Source: a virus
IMG/VR virus record: IMGVR_UViG_3300045282_000135
Location: 1-20,472 of that record
Length of the DNA stretch: 20,472 nucleotides
Reading direction: 5' to 3' (one strand)
This document shows, one piece after another, positions 1-6,954 of the stretch (its first letter is position 1; each line of letters opens with the position of its first letter). Made by a program: the position numbers and the translations under genes. A model generated the notes under the pieces. The model worked only from the letters and a program-made list of their open reading frames with translations. It was not told where the DNA came from and searched no databases.

Positions 1-62
1 TCCCAGCCCATCGCGAACCATTCGTCGAACCAGCGTTCATCGATCTCGATCGGCTGGGACAT
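1..62 (-). CDS. Unknown protein, N-terminal 20 residues only
   Basis: An ATG at 62-60 opens a frame that stays open to the window edge and reads MSQPIEIDERWFDEWFAMGW. It begins 9 bases after the endolysin stop codon, which fits the tight packing of the operon, and its acidic, tryptophan-rich start looks like real protein. There is no clear Shine-Dalgarno sequence, so it may depend on coupling to the endolysin. I do not recognise a family from 20 residues. As a gene after the endolysin it could be a late lysis or unrelated phage gene. Confidence 0.5.
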   Translation of the reverse strand, partial: MSQPIEIDERWFDEWFAMGW

Positions 63-71
63 ACCAGGGAT

Positions 72-827
72 CTAGGCGCCTGGCTTCTTCCGGGGGATCG
101 GCTCGATCAGGACTTGGCCACGCCGCTTGATGTGTGGGTGGCTGCCGAGCCACAACGCTGGGCTGTGGTTCACGATCGTCTTGAGGTGCCCCTTCCGTGT
201 CGTGTAGGTGATGTGGTAGGAGAGTTTCGGTTTCGGGGGCTTGGTTTTCGCGGTGGCCATGTCGAGGAGCTTCTCCCAGTTGAGGTTGCCGCAATCCCAA
301 TGACTGTTGCCGGGGATTTCGAGGTGCATGTACCAGCCAGCCTCCGAGCCCCAGCGTGGGTGTGGCTGTCGGCGAGGGTTCGAGGGGATGGCCCATGTGA
401 TGCCGGGTTTGAGCGGGTTGGGGTAGGGGCGGCTGAGGGGGATGCCGCATTCGAGGCGTAGCGTGGCCATCAACGCGGCGAGTCGTTTCGTCGTCTCCAC
501 GGTGGGAAGCCAGAGCGAGATCTGGGAGAACGATGCGATCTCGATCTGCACGACGGCCCACTTGTTCGTCTCATAAGGGAGGCTCGTGTCGTGCTCGAGG
601 CTGGTCGCTTCGGTGCCGAGGGGGACGAGTTGGAGGATGGCGTCGTCGGAGACGAGGAAGTGAGGCGCGAAGTGTTGCTCGAACACGGCGAGCGCCGACT
701 CCTTTGATCCCTCGGTGGTGTGCATGACGCCGGCGCGTGGCTTCGCGAGGGTGACGGGGACGTCGACGTGTGGGCATTCGTGTTTCGTGACTTTGTAGGC
801 GCCGGCGCTGTGTAGCCAAGGGTTCAT
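72..827 (-). CDS. Endolysin, N-acetylmuramoyl-L-alanine amidase (Amidase_2/PGRP type)
   Basis: This 251-residue protein is the likely cell-wall hydrolase that cuts the bond between N-acetylmuramic acid and L-alanine during lysis. The amidase fold spans roughly residues 25-195. H36 (in GVMHTTEGS), H168 (in GWYMHLEIPGN) and D178 (in HWDCGNLN) match the AmpD zinc ligands: the last two are ten residues apart, as in AmpD. The region around 163-190 closely resembles the C-terminal part of actinophage amidase domains. Residues 196-251 are lysine-, proline- and histidine-rich and may bind the wall or be a linker; I see no known binding module. There is no signal peptide, so release should need a holin. 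The ATG overlaps the upstream stop as ATGA. An oddity is the early KHECPH motif (residues 15-20), shared with the upstream gene. Confidence 0.85.
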   Translation of the reverse strand: MNPWLHSAGAYKVTKHECPHVDVPVTLAKPRAGVMHTTEGSKESALAVFEQHFAPHFLVSDDAILQLVPLGTEATSLEHDTSLPYETNKWAVVQIEIASFSQISLWLPTVETTKRLAALMATLRLECGIPLSRPYPNPLKPGITWAIPSNPRRQPHPRWGSEAGWYMHLEIPGNSHWDCGNLNWEKLLDMATAKTKPPKPKLSYHITYTTRKGHLKTIVNHSPALWLGSHPHIKRRGQVLIEPIPRKKPGA

Positions 828-1438
828 GGAGTGTCCTCAGTTGTGGCTAGGGGAACGGTGACGGTGGTCGTCGAGAAGGCCGTCTCCGCTGGGGATGTTT
901 CGGTGGTGGTAACTGTGACCGGTTCGCTGGGCACGTAGACGGTGACGGTGACGGGCACGAGCGGCTCCGCGACCGTCGCGTTCAAGAGTCCGCCTAGCCG
1001 GTCTATGCGGTGGATCTTGAGGTTGTGGGCGGGGACGATGATCCTGCGTCCCTTCGCGTGGATCACGACGGCTGGGACATGGACGACTTGTGTTCCACCG
1101 GGGAGCGTGATGACGCGGCCCTTTGTGACTTTCGTGACGGTGCGGTACGCGGTGCCTACGCTCGTCTTGGTGACGGCAGCGCCGAGTTCTCTGGTCGAGG
1201 GGAGGTGTTGCGCGAGTGCGGCGCCGCCGACAGCCATCAACGCGACGAAGACCGCGAACAATGGCGCTAATGGGAGGCTCCGTGAGGGGCAGCCGTGGGG
1301 GTGTGTCTGGCAGTAGGAGTCTGTTCGGTGGGGGCATTCGTGTTTGTGGGCGACGTGGCCGAGTACGCCGATTGTCCATTCGAGGTCGCCACAGGATTCG
1401 CAATGCAGGTAGAGCGACGATGGGAGGTCGTCGGTCAT
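824..1438 (-). CDS. Membrane protein with Cys/His-rich N-terminus and Val/Thr-rich tail, lysis cassette
   Basis: This is a 204-residue protein of unknown family. Residues 13-50 are rich in possible metal ligands: C13 and C16 (CESC), H28, H31, H33, C35, H37, C43, H46, H48 and C50, suggesting one or two zinc sites. A membrane segment follows at about 56-76 (LAPLFAVFVALMAVGGAALA). The remaining 125 residues are Val/Thr-rich and end in a low-complexity Thr/Val/Pro stretch. The plain prediction is metal-binding part inside, C-terminal part outside. It lies directly between a single-pass coiled-coil protein and the endolysin, with ATGA overlaps on both sides, so a role in lysis (holin partner, or spanin-like contact with the envelope) is plausible but unproven. 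The predicted orientation follows from the basic residues before the membrane segment. Confidence 0.65.
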   Translation of the reverse strand: MTDDLPSSLYLHCESCGDLEWTIGVLGHVAHKHECPHRTDSYCQTHPHGCPSRSLPLAPLFAVFVALMAVGGAALAQHLPSTRELGAAVTKTSVGTAYRTVTKVTKGRVITLPGGTQVVHVPAVVIHAKGRRIIVPAHNLKIHRIDRLGGLLNATVAEPLVPVTVTVYVPSEPVTVTTTETSPAETAFSTTTVTVPLATTEDTP

Positions 1439-2004
1439 TTCGTCGCATACAGGAGGATGAAGCCGAGGACGACGACTCCGGTTGAGATGAGGCCCATGAC
1501 CGATCCGAGGTCGAGGCGTGACTCGGTCGTCTGAGCGGTCTTGCCCTGTGCTTCGTATTGGGCGCGGCGTAGGTCTTGGATGTCTTTCTGGATCGGCTCG
1601 AGCGCAGCTGCGAGGTTCCGCGCTTGGGCGTCTGCCGCGGCAGCGACCTGTGTCCTGAGCGTTTCGGCTGAGGCGCTGACTTGGTTGGCGAGGGCGAGGG
1701 CTTGGGTGGCCTGCACTTCGGCGGCGCGTTGGACGTTGCCGACGTCGACTGCGCGGATCGCGTCGATCCTGGCTGTCTCTGCCTGCCGTAGCTTGTCCTC
1801 ATACGTCGCGCGGAGCCGCGCCATCTCCGCCGTGTGAGCTGACGCCGCCACGCGGAGATCGTCCTGCCGGCGCATCGCCTGCTCATGCAGATCATCCAGC
1901 CTTGTGATCGCCGACTCGACCAAGTCCAAAACGTTTTTGGTCGGATCGATGACGGGGTTGCCATGCGAGTCAGTCGCAAGGCCAGGCGCCAGTTCATCAG
2001 GCAT
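1435..2004 (-). CDS. Coiled-coil protein with C-terminal membrane segment (holin-like candidate)
   Basis: This 189-residue protein has a long, alanine-, glutamine- and charge-rich helical region from about residue 25 to 160, probably a coiled coil, followed by one hydrophobic segment at about 166-187 (SVMGLISTGVVVLGFILLY) and a short end (ATK). Nearly all of it would face the cytoplasm in a tail-anchored arrangement. Its start overlaps the stop of the preceding 108-residue gene by 8 bp, and its stop overlaps the next start as ATGA. Placement just before the endolysin suggests a holin or holin partner, but classic holins are shorter and usually have more than one membrane segment. The family is not recognised, so the lysis role rests mainly on gene order. 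Confidence 0.65.
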   Translation of the reverse strand: MPDELAPGLATDSHGNPVIDPTKNVLDLVESAITRLDDLHEQAMRRQDDLRVAASAHTAEMARLRATYEDKLRQAETARIDAIRAVDVGNVQRAAEVQATQALALANQVSASAETLRTQVAAAADAQARNLAAALEPIQKDIQDLRRAQYEAQGKTAQTTESRLDLGSVMGLISTGVVVLGFILLYATK

Positions 2005-2323
2005 GGACGCCGAGGAACACGAGGACAGCCAAGATCGTCGTCATCGCGACACAACCAACGGTCGCGACGGCGATCCAGTTCTTCTTCTGCGACCAGCCGA
2101 GCTCGTCGGATTCGTGGATGGCCTGGTCGACGCCGCGGCGGACCTGTTCTTGGACGCTCAGGTGGTCCAAGAAGGGTTCCCACTTGTCGACGAGTTCGCG
2201 GAACCGTTTGACCTGCGCGTCCTGCTTCTCGAAGCGTCGTTCGATGCGGGCGAGGCGGTATTCGAGGGCGTAGGCGCGTTCGTCGCCTTCACGCCGATCC
2301 GGCCAGACACGATCGTTGCTCAC
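1997..2323 (-). CDS. Small tail-anchored membrane protein (holin candidate)
   Basis: This 108-residue protein has a highly charged helical N-terminal part (residues 10-75, many Arg, Glu and Asp) and one C-terminal membrane segment at about 83-105 (WIAVATVGCVAMTTILAVLV) preceded by KK. Size, the single hydrophobic segment and position at the head of the lysis cassette resemble small holin-like proteins of actinophages. It is the first gene after the largest non-coding gap in the window. The start used is GTG at 2323. The helical part could pair with the coiled coil of the next gene, giving a two-component membrane complex; that pairing is inferred only from shared architecture. Confidence 0.65.
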   Translation of the reverse strand: MSNDRVWPDRREGDERAYALEYRLARIERRFEKQDAQVKRFRELVDKWEPFLDHLSVQEQVRRGVDQAIHESDELGWSQKKNWIAVATVGCVAMTTILAVLVFLGVHA

Positions 2324-2336
2324 TCACCACTCTGTT

Positions 2337-2365
2337 TCACGCAACCCCAATGCTGGTCACGCAAC
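2337..2365. repeat. 9-bp direct repeat in the gap before the lysis genes
   Basis: The 9-mer TCACGCAAC occurs exactly at 2337-2345 and again at 2357-2365, a 20-bp centre-to-centre spacing close to two helical turns. It sits in the largest non-coding gap (2324-2387), just upstream of the GTG start of the first lysis-cassette gene. It could be a protein-binding site or part of a promoter, but no convincing -35/-10 pair is visible, and a short repeat can arise by chance. Confidence 0.3.
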
Positions 2366-2373
2366 GGCCCCCT

Positions 2374-2388
2374 ATCCATGCGATGGAT
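2374..2388 (-). terminator. Short inverted repeat at the end of the tail-fibre-like gene
   Basis: ATCCAT (2374-2379) and ATGGAT (2383-2388) form a perfect 6-bp stem with a 3-base GCG loop, beginning at the stop codon of the 164-residue gene. There is no run of T after it on the minus strand, so it is at most a weak terminator or an mRNA end-processing structure. Confidence 0.25.
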
Positions 2389-2882
2389 CAAGTCGGAATC
2401 CTGGTAGCGCGTATGAAGCCGTTGATGAGCGTTGATGCGTCTCCGGCAGCGCCGCCCGTCCCAGCCTGCATCGTCCCTGATCCTGATGCGACCCACGCAG
2501 CGACGTTGTAGGTGTGGCTGGCGGCTGTGGGTGTGACGGGGAATGAGTGGAAGAGGCCGCCCTGGTTCGTGGAGGCGGGGTATTGGGTCAGTGTCCCGAT
2601 GACGGTCGTTCCGTCGCGGATGATGAGGTTGGTGACGCCGGCGGCGGCGGCGTAGCGGGGGCAGTAGAACTCGATGAGGGTGGGGACAGCTTCGTAGGTG
2701 AGTGCGCCGAGAGAGACGATCTGGTTGGCGGTTCCGACTGTCGTCGCGCTGATGGTGACGTTCGCGGTGAATGCGGTGCGGCCGACTTCTGCGAGGAACA
2801 GGAAGTTGTTGACGAGTTCGTTCCAGTTCGTGGCGGTGACGGTGTATCCGCTTGAGCGTGTGGTGGGGTCGGACCAGGGCAT
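2388..2882 (-). CDS. Small tail-fibre-like structural protein
   Basis: This 164-residue protein is rich in Thr, Ala and Gly and looks beta-structured. Its N-terminus (YTVTATNWNELVNNFLFL, residues 13-30) is of a type seen at the start of phage tail-fibre or baseplate-attached proteins, where a short helix docks to the tail tip. The rest alternates hydrophobic and small polar residues and resembles a jelly-roll or Ig-like tip domain. It starts at an ATG directly adjacent to the stop of the 612-residue tail protein and precedes the lysis genes, the usual place for a receptor-binding component. I recognise no enzymatic motif. A role in host contact is inferred from position and composition. Confidence 0.6.
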   Translation of the reverse strand: MPWSDPTTRSSGYTVTATNWNELVNNFLFLAEVGRTAFTANVTISATTVGTANQIVSLGALTYEAVPTLIEFYCPRYAAAAGVTNLIIRDGTTVIGTLTQYPASTNQGGLFHSFPVTPTAASHTYNVAAWVASGSGTMQAGTGGAAGDASTLINGFIRATRIPT

Positions 2883-4721
2883 CTAGGCGAGGATCGTCGC
2901 TGTGTTTAGTTCCGAGTAGCTGGACTGGCTGAGGTGCCAGACTTGGGTCGCGGCGGCGAAGCCGCGGGCGAGTGCCCATGTGCATGTGAGGTTTTTGGAG
3001 ACGTCGAGGTGTTTCGACTTGCCGATGATCCTTGTGACGATGTCGGGATTCGCGGTGCCGCCGGCGCCTCGGCGTTTGATGCGGATGTATTCGCCGATCT
3101 CCCGCGTCAGGATCTGGGTTCTGCGATTCGTCTGGGCTCCGTTCATGGTGACGGATTCGATGCGGTACATCGGGGTGGAGAAGTGGTCAACGATGCCCTG
3201 GACGATCATCAGCGCATCGCGGTCGTATTGGACGATCAACGCCCCGGGATCCTGGGAACGGACGCCGTACTGGCCTTGGCTGGTCGCGTTGGACGCGGTC
3301 TGGGTGAGGCCGGTTTCTGTGCTAGCTGTAGCTTGGTTGAAGACTTGGTCGTCGTAGACGAGTCCGACGTCGTCGTATTGGACTTCGAGTTCGCCGAGGA
3401 TCGTCTGGATGGTGGTAGCGTCGTCCCATGCGATGTAGTCGGGGTTCCCAGCGTCGTTGAAGAAGAAGATGCCGAGTGGTTGTTCGCATTGGGTCGTTTC
3501 GACGATCTCGTCGAAGAGTTTTTGCCCGGTCTGCATTCGTGGGGCGATGGTGACGGTGCCTGCTGGGATGCCAGCTGTAGACCAGAGCGCGTTTGTGGCG
3601 AGGGTGGCTATGCGGCTGCCCGCGGTGGCGGGGGCATAGCCGCGGGTGATGGCCGCGGTCGCGTGGGCTGCGACGCGCGATGCGGGCAGGGCGTAGTCGT
3701 AGAAGGCGACGTGTGAAAACAGGACTCCGGGGCTGGATCCTCCATTGCTCCCGGCGACGCGGAGGAACTCTCCAGAATCGGGCGACAACGGGGGATTACC
3801 GGCTCCGCCAGTCGAGGCGACTAGGACGCCATCGTGGTAGAGGCATAGGAGGCTGCCGTCGTAGGTCATCGCTACATGATGATGTCCATTCCCCATCGCC
3901 GCTGCGGACGCCTGGATCTTTGTCGCGGCTCCTGTGTAAACCCAGACGAGTCCATCCTCGAGCGCGAAAGTGAAGTCACCGGCGGGTGTATCGAATGGGC
4001 CGAGAGCGACTATGCCAGCACCACCCGCGCCAGGCTGGTAGAAGACTCCTTCGCAACTCACGGCGCCTGAGTCGTGCCAGATGTTCTCGTCGTCGAGTTT
4101 CGCGCGGCCATAACTGGACAGATCGGCTGGCGATGCGGCCAATCCGGAGTCGCCGAGGACGGGGTTCGGCGTCGTGTGGGTCATGTACCCCTTGTAGATG
4201 CCGGATGGCCCAGCAGCAGCATTCAGGGCGCCCCCAGCCTGTTCGTCGAGCGGGTAGTACGCGACGGGGTTGTCCACCGCGATGACATCGCCCATTGATG
4301 TAGCAGACGGCGGGTCAAGAGCCCCCGCTGTCTGCAATGAGAGCAACCCTGTACCGTCGACACAGGTCACCACGACGTCCGACTCTGTCGACCCTGGATC
4401 CGGGTAGACGACCTGGTAGGAGACGGCGTAGTAGGTGCCTTGGGGTCGGCTGACGCCGTCAGCGGTGATCGACCATCGGAAGCGGCGCATGGGGAGGATG
4501 TTCCCTGCGAACCTGCCGCCAGCGTATTCGGGTTCCCAATCCCGGTTCTTGTTCCGCAGGGTGAACGTCGCCTCACCGGCTTGGGGTTGGTCGAGGTCGC
4601 GTTGGATGCCAGCCTTCCAGTCGGCGTCTTTGAGGTAGGTGGTGACGTCGGTGTAGGTGGGGGTGGTGTCGCTGATGGGGTCGGGGCTGAACTCGAGTTT
4701 CGGGGTGCAGTAGTCAGGCAC
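2883..4721 (-). CDS. Minor tail / tail-tip protein with inserted LamG-like domain
   Basis: This 612-residue protein follows the tape measure gene and overlaps its stop by 8 bp (GTG start at 4721). Residues 1-140 and about 370-612 look like the two halves of a tail-tip (distal tail / hub) protein; the N-terminal stretch with YTDVTTYL and QPQAGEATFTLRN is typical of siphovirus minor tail proteins. Between them, residues about 150-358 form a LamG/concanavalin A-like domain: it begins AYYPLDE, contains HHHVAMTYDGSLLCLYHDG (280-298), and ends with HVAFYDYALPASRVAAH (337-353). Such domains bind glycans or proteins, so the insert probably projects from the tail tip to touch the cell surface. No separate distal-tail gene is visible between tape measure and this gene, so this protein may carry that function as well. 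Confidence 0.8.
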   Translation of the reverse strand: MPDYCTPKLEFSPDPISDTTPTYTDVTTYLKDADWKAGIQRDLDQPQAGEATFTLRNKNRDWEPEYAGGRFAGNILPMRRFRWSITADGVSRPQGTYYAVSYQVVYPDPGSTESDVVVTCVDGTGLLSLQTAGALDPPSATSMGDVIAVDNPVAYYPLDEQAGGALNAAAGPSGIYKGYMTHTTPNPVLGDSGLAASPADLSSYGRAKLDDENIWHDSGAVSCEGVFYQPGAGGAGIVALGPFDTPAGDFTFALEDGLVWVYTGAATKIQASAAAMGNGHHHVAMTYDGSLLCLYHDGVLVASTGGAGNPPLSPDSGEFLRVAGSNGGSSPGVLFSHVAFYDYALPASRVAAHATAAITRGYAPATAGSRIATLATNALWSTAGIPAGTVTIAPRMQTGQKLFDEIVETTQCEQPLGIFFFNDAGNPDYIAWDDATTIQTILGELEVQYDDVGLVYDDQVFNQATASTETGLTQTASNATSQGQYGVRSQDPGALIVQYDRDALMIVQGIVDHFSTPMYRIESVTMNGAQTNRRTQILTREIGEYIRIKRRGAGGTANPDIVTRIIGKSKHLDVSKNLTCTWALARGFAAATQVWHLSQSSYSELNTATILA

Positions 4722-6099
4722 CGGCGATGAGGCTCCTGCCGGTGCGGCGGCGAGTGTCCTTGTCGACGCTCACCATCGCGCTGTAGAACACCTTCCCATC
4801 GAGGTAAAGGTGGACTTGGGCCTGGCCGCCACCCCCTCCAGGGGTTATTCCGCCAGACGTGCGGAACCCAGGGATCAATCCTCCGACGCCGCTCTTCAAA
4901 CTGCCGAGCGCGCCGCCGATGTCGGGGACGTGGATCTGTCCAAGCGCGCTGATCAACGAGTGGACGTACCCGATCAGCGTTTGGACGGCGCTGATGATCC
5001 GCTGCACAGCTCCGACGATCGTGTCGAACGCGGCTCTTGCATAGTTGGCGTAGGCGCGGACAGCGCTGAGGGCCATGCCGACGATCTTTCTGAACGTCTC
5101 AGACTTCTTGTAGGCGACGACCATCGCCACGCCGAGCGCGATCACGGCGAGGACGATCAACCCAACCGGGTTCGCCAACAGGGCCGCGTCGAGCGCGGCC
5201 TGCGCGGCTGTCAGGACGATCGTCGTGGCGCGCCACACCTTGTACGCCGCGTTCACCACGAGAACACCAGCCGCGAGCGCCGCCAAGGAGACGACGATGA
5301 TCTTCGTGGCGCGTTGGTTCCGCTGCATCCAATGCGTCGCCGTCGACAACACCCCCGCCAACGTCAAGATCGCGGGGATGAGACTCGTCGTGAGCTCGCC
5401 GGCAACGTTCTTGAACGTCTCCTTCAAGATGTTCAACTGTCCCGGCAACGTCTTGCCTGCTGCCTCGGCTGATCCGCCGAACTCCTTGGTGAGCTCGCCG
5501 AGGATGATCTTCTGGGCCTGCATCTCGTGGCCAGAGTCGATGAGCGCGGTGATCGTCGCCTTCTGCTTGTCCGTGAACTGGACGCCAGCCCTGGTCAACG
5601 CGGTCATGCCCTTGATCGGATCGTTCAACGCTTTGCCGACGAGGAGCGACGCGCTCGTCATGTTCTTCCCAAGCGCGACGGACAGGTTGAGTGTCGCCGT
5701 CGTCGCCTGATTGAAGATGTCGTTGCCCTTTCCCGCCTCGTTGCGGATGTTGCGGAAGGTGAGGAGGACGTTTTCGCCGGACTGGATGACCTCGTCGTCG
5801 ACGCCGCTCTTGTTGAGCAAGCTTTGGGCGAGCGCGTTCACCTGTTTGGCGGTGATGTTCGCTGCGTTGCCCTGAGACTCGATGACAGCGGCGGTCTGGG
5901 CGGCTACCTTTTGGTGCTGCTCCATTTCGTCGAAGCCGATCTTGGCGGCGACGCCGAGGCCGAGGAGCGCGCCGGCGGCGAACTTCGACGCGACGGCGAT
6001 CGACTTCCCGAACTTCGACGTCTTCGTCTGTGCCCGACCGAGCGCAGCCTCGAGACTATTGGAGTCGCCGAGGATCTCGACTTGGATCTTACGCGCCAA
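4714..6099 (-). CDS. Tail tape measure protein
   Basis: This 461-residue protein sets tail length and is threaded through the tail tube. Visible hallmarks are the N-terminal IQVEILGDSNSLEAALGRA, long Ala/Gln-rich helical stretches, two hydrophobic segments (about 264-286 and 308-330, the second containing LANPVGLIVLAVIALGVAMV) and a glycine-rich C-terminus. The position after the frameshifted chaperone genes is diagnostic. It is short for the family: at about 0.15 nm per residue it would specify a tail of roughly 70 nm. The chosen start is TTG at 6099, which places it 8 codons before the end of the frameshifted chaperone, with a GGGAAG purine tract upstream. It carries no recognisable peptidase or lysozyme domain. 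Confidence 0.88.
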   Translation of the reverse strand: MARKIQVEILGDSNSLEAALGRAQTKTSKFGKSIAVASKFAAGALLGLGVAAKIGFDEMEQHQKVAAQTAAVIESQGNAANITAKQVNALAQSLLNKSGVDDEVIQSGENVLLTFRNIRNEAGKGNDIFNQATTATLNLSVALGKNMTSASLLVGKALNDPIKGMTALTRAGVQFTDKQKATITALIDSGHEMQAQKIILGELTKEFGGSAEAAGKTLPGQLNILKETFKNVAGELTTSLIPAILTLAGVLSTATHWMQRNQRATKIIVVSLAALAAGVLVVNAAYKVWRATTIVLTAAQAALDAALLANPVGLIVLAVIALGVAMVVAYKKSETFRKIVGMALSAVRAYANYARAAFDTIVGAVQRIISAVQTLIGYVHSLISALGQIHVPDIGGALGSLKSGVGGLIPGFRTSGGITPGGGGGQAQVHLYLDGKVFYSAMVSVDKDTRRRTGRSLIAGA

Positions 6100-6579
6100 G
6101 GAGTTTCTTCCCGATGTCGAAGGCGTCGCTCATCTGGTATGGCGTCAACACGTCGAGGTCATGTGGTCCGAGGTTCATGTAGCCGAGGATTCCGTTCCAG
6201 TAGCTGGCAGGCTCCTCACCTGGTGGAGCTCCGAACCTGTTTTCCCAGGTTCGCCAGAAGGCGTCGAACCCGTTTCGGGCTCGAGGGTCGTAGGAGGGAC
6301 GGCATCCGCATCCTCCTCGTCGAGCAGCTCGACCTTCCCGAGCTCGGCGTCCCAGATCAAGTCTTCGTCGATCTTTGGGAAGCGTTCGGATCGGCGGAGA
6401 GCGATGATCGCGAACGCGACGACGAAGTCCATGTCTCCTCGAGCCCCAGCATCCTCGTATTCGAGGGGGACGTAGCCCGTGATCTTTTTGATGGTGTGTA
6501 TGTCGCGGTTGGTGAGGCGTGACTCGTCGAGTTGGTATTCGCCGTCGTAGGGTGGTACTCCGGTGATTCTCAGGCGCAT
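6089..6579 (-). CDS. Tail assembly chaperone, frameshifted long form (gpGT-like)
   Basis: After the short chaperone frame, the -1 frame continues with well-formed protein: it reads through PSYDPRARNGFDAFWRTW and then ENRFGAPPGEEPASYW, ending in DAFDIGKKLLGA at a TAA at 6091-6089. The whole span (491 bases plus one re-read base) gives exactly 163 residues. Lambda-like phages make such a G-T fusion by -1 slippage; it coats the tape measure protein before tail tube assembly. The -1 frame becomes protein-like at about 6297, so the slip should lie close to codons GTC CCT CCT (6300-6292), where Pro-tRNA on CCT can re-pair with CCC. The TAA lies inside the first codons of the tape measure gene. The existence of the fusion is well supported; the exact slip site is not. 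Confidence 0.7.
6175..6579 (-). CDS. Tail assembly chaperone, short form (gpG-like)
   Basis: This 134-residue protein is the unshifted product of the tail chaperone locus. Residues 1-90 contain the likely folded part (ITGVPPYDGEYQLDESRLTN, then IKKITGYVPLEYEDA and DFVVAFAIIALRRSER), typical of actinophage chaperones; the region after about residue 92 is acidic, then Pro/Thr/Ser/Gly-rich and low-complexity. The low-complexity tail corresponds to the stretch where the -1 frame encodes the better protein, which supports frameshifting before it. It starts at an ATG that directly follows the stop of the neck-protein gene and precedes the tape measure gene, the canonical position. Confidence 0.8.
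   Translation of the reverse strand: MRLRITGVPPYDGEYQLDESRLTNRDIHTIKKITGYVPLEYEDAGARGDMDFVVAFAIIALRRSERFPKIDEDLIWDAELGKVELLDEEDADAVPPTTLEPETGSTPSGEPGKTGSELHQVRSLPATGTESSAT
6292..6300 (-). other. Probable -1 ribosomal frameshift site of the tail chaperone
   Basis: In the short-form frame the codons are GTC CCT CCT. Slipping one base back at CCT puts the ribosome on CCC TCC TAC GAC, from where the -1 frame is good protein up to 6089. No canonical X-XXY-YYZ heptamer lies in the right frame here. The only heptamer that looks classical, GGGAAAA near 6245, is in the wrong register (0-frame codons GGG AAA ACA) and lies after the -1 frame has become protein-like. Confidence 0.4.
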
Positions 6580-6954
6580 CTAGATTCCTCCGAACCCGTT
6601 GTAGGCGATGAGTGCGGTGAACGCGGCTTCGACTCGTGTTTCGATGTCGCCAGCGCCGGCGTCGAGGGCGGGGATGAGTCCTTCGCGCATCTGGAGCGCG
6701 CCGAAGTCGGGGCGGGTACCAGTTTTCTTCTTGGCGCGCTGGACGACGAAGACGCCCCGGATCTGGGCGCTGGGTTTGATCGTCGATGTTGACATGCCGC
6801 GATATCCGGCTAGCCGCTGCTGGGCATCGGCCGCGATCGGCGCCGCAGCCGCACGAAGCCCAGCGAACAATGTCGCCTTCGCTTCCTTGTTCACCTTCCC
6901 GAGTGCTCGAGCAGTTTCCCTGTACCCGGTGACGCGGATCGTCTCCGCAGCCAC
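6580..6954 (-). CDS. HK97 gp10-like neck / tail-completion protein
   Basis: This 124-residue protein resembles the gp10-like neck proteins of actinophages: a helical, alanine-rich first half (ATLFAGLRAAAAPIAADAQQ) followed by VFVVQRAKKKTG, RPDFGALQM and LIPALDAG motifs. These proteins sit at the head-tail interface. The frame is open further upstream to 7023, but the GTG at 6954 overlaps the preceding stop as TAGTG, the same coupling used elsewhere in this operon, and removes a Cys/His-rich leader that is only the neighbour's DNA read in another frame. It lies downstream of the tail-tube-like gene, whereas neck genes normally lie upstream of it. Confidence 0.65.
   Translation of the reverse strand: MAAETIRVTGYRETARALGKVNKEAKATLFAGLRAAAAPIAADAQQRLAGYRGMSTSTIKPSAQIRGVFVVQRAKKKTGTRPDFGALQMREGLIPALDAGAGDIETRVEAAFTALIAYNGFGGI

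Noticed and set aside
837-2183. Long minus-strand open frame of 448 codons across the lysis genes
   Set aside because: It is extremely Arg/Pro-rich and lies across three better frames that interlock by stop/start overlaps and have membrane segments. It is a by-product of high GC.
6240-6252. GGGAAAA heptamer as the chaperone slip site
   Set aside because: In the short-form frame it is read GGG AAA ACA, the wrong register for a -1 X-XXY-YYZ slip, and the -1 frame already looks like protein about 45 bases earlier.
5527-6522. Plus-strand open frame of 331 codons opposite the tape measure and chaperone genes
   Set aside because: It is a mirror of the real genes on the other strand, with Arg/Asp/Val-rich content, no ribosome site and no recognisable domain.
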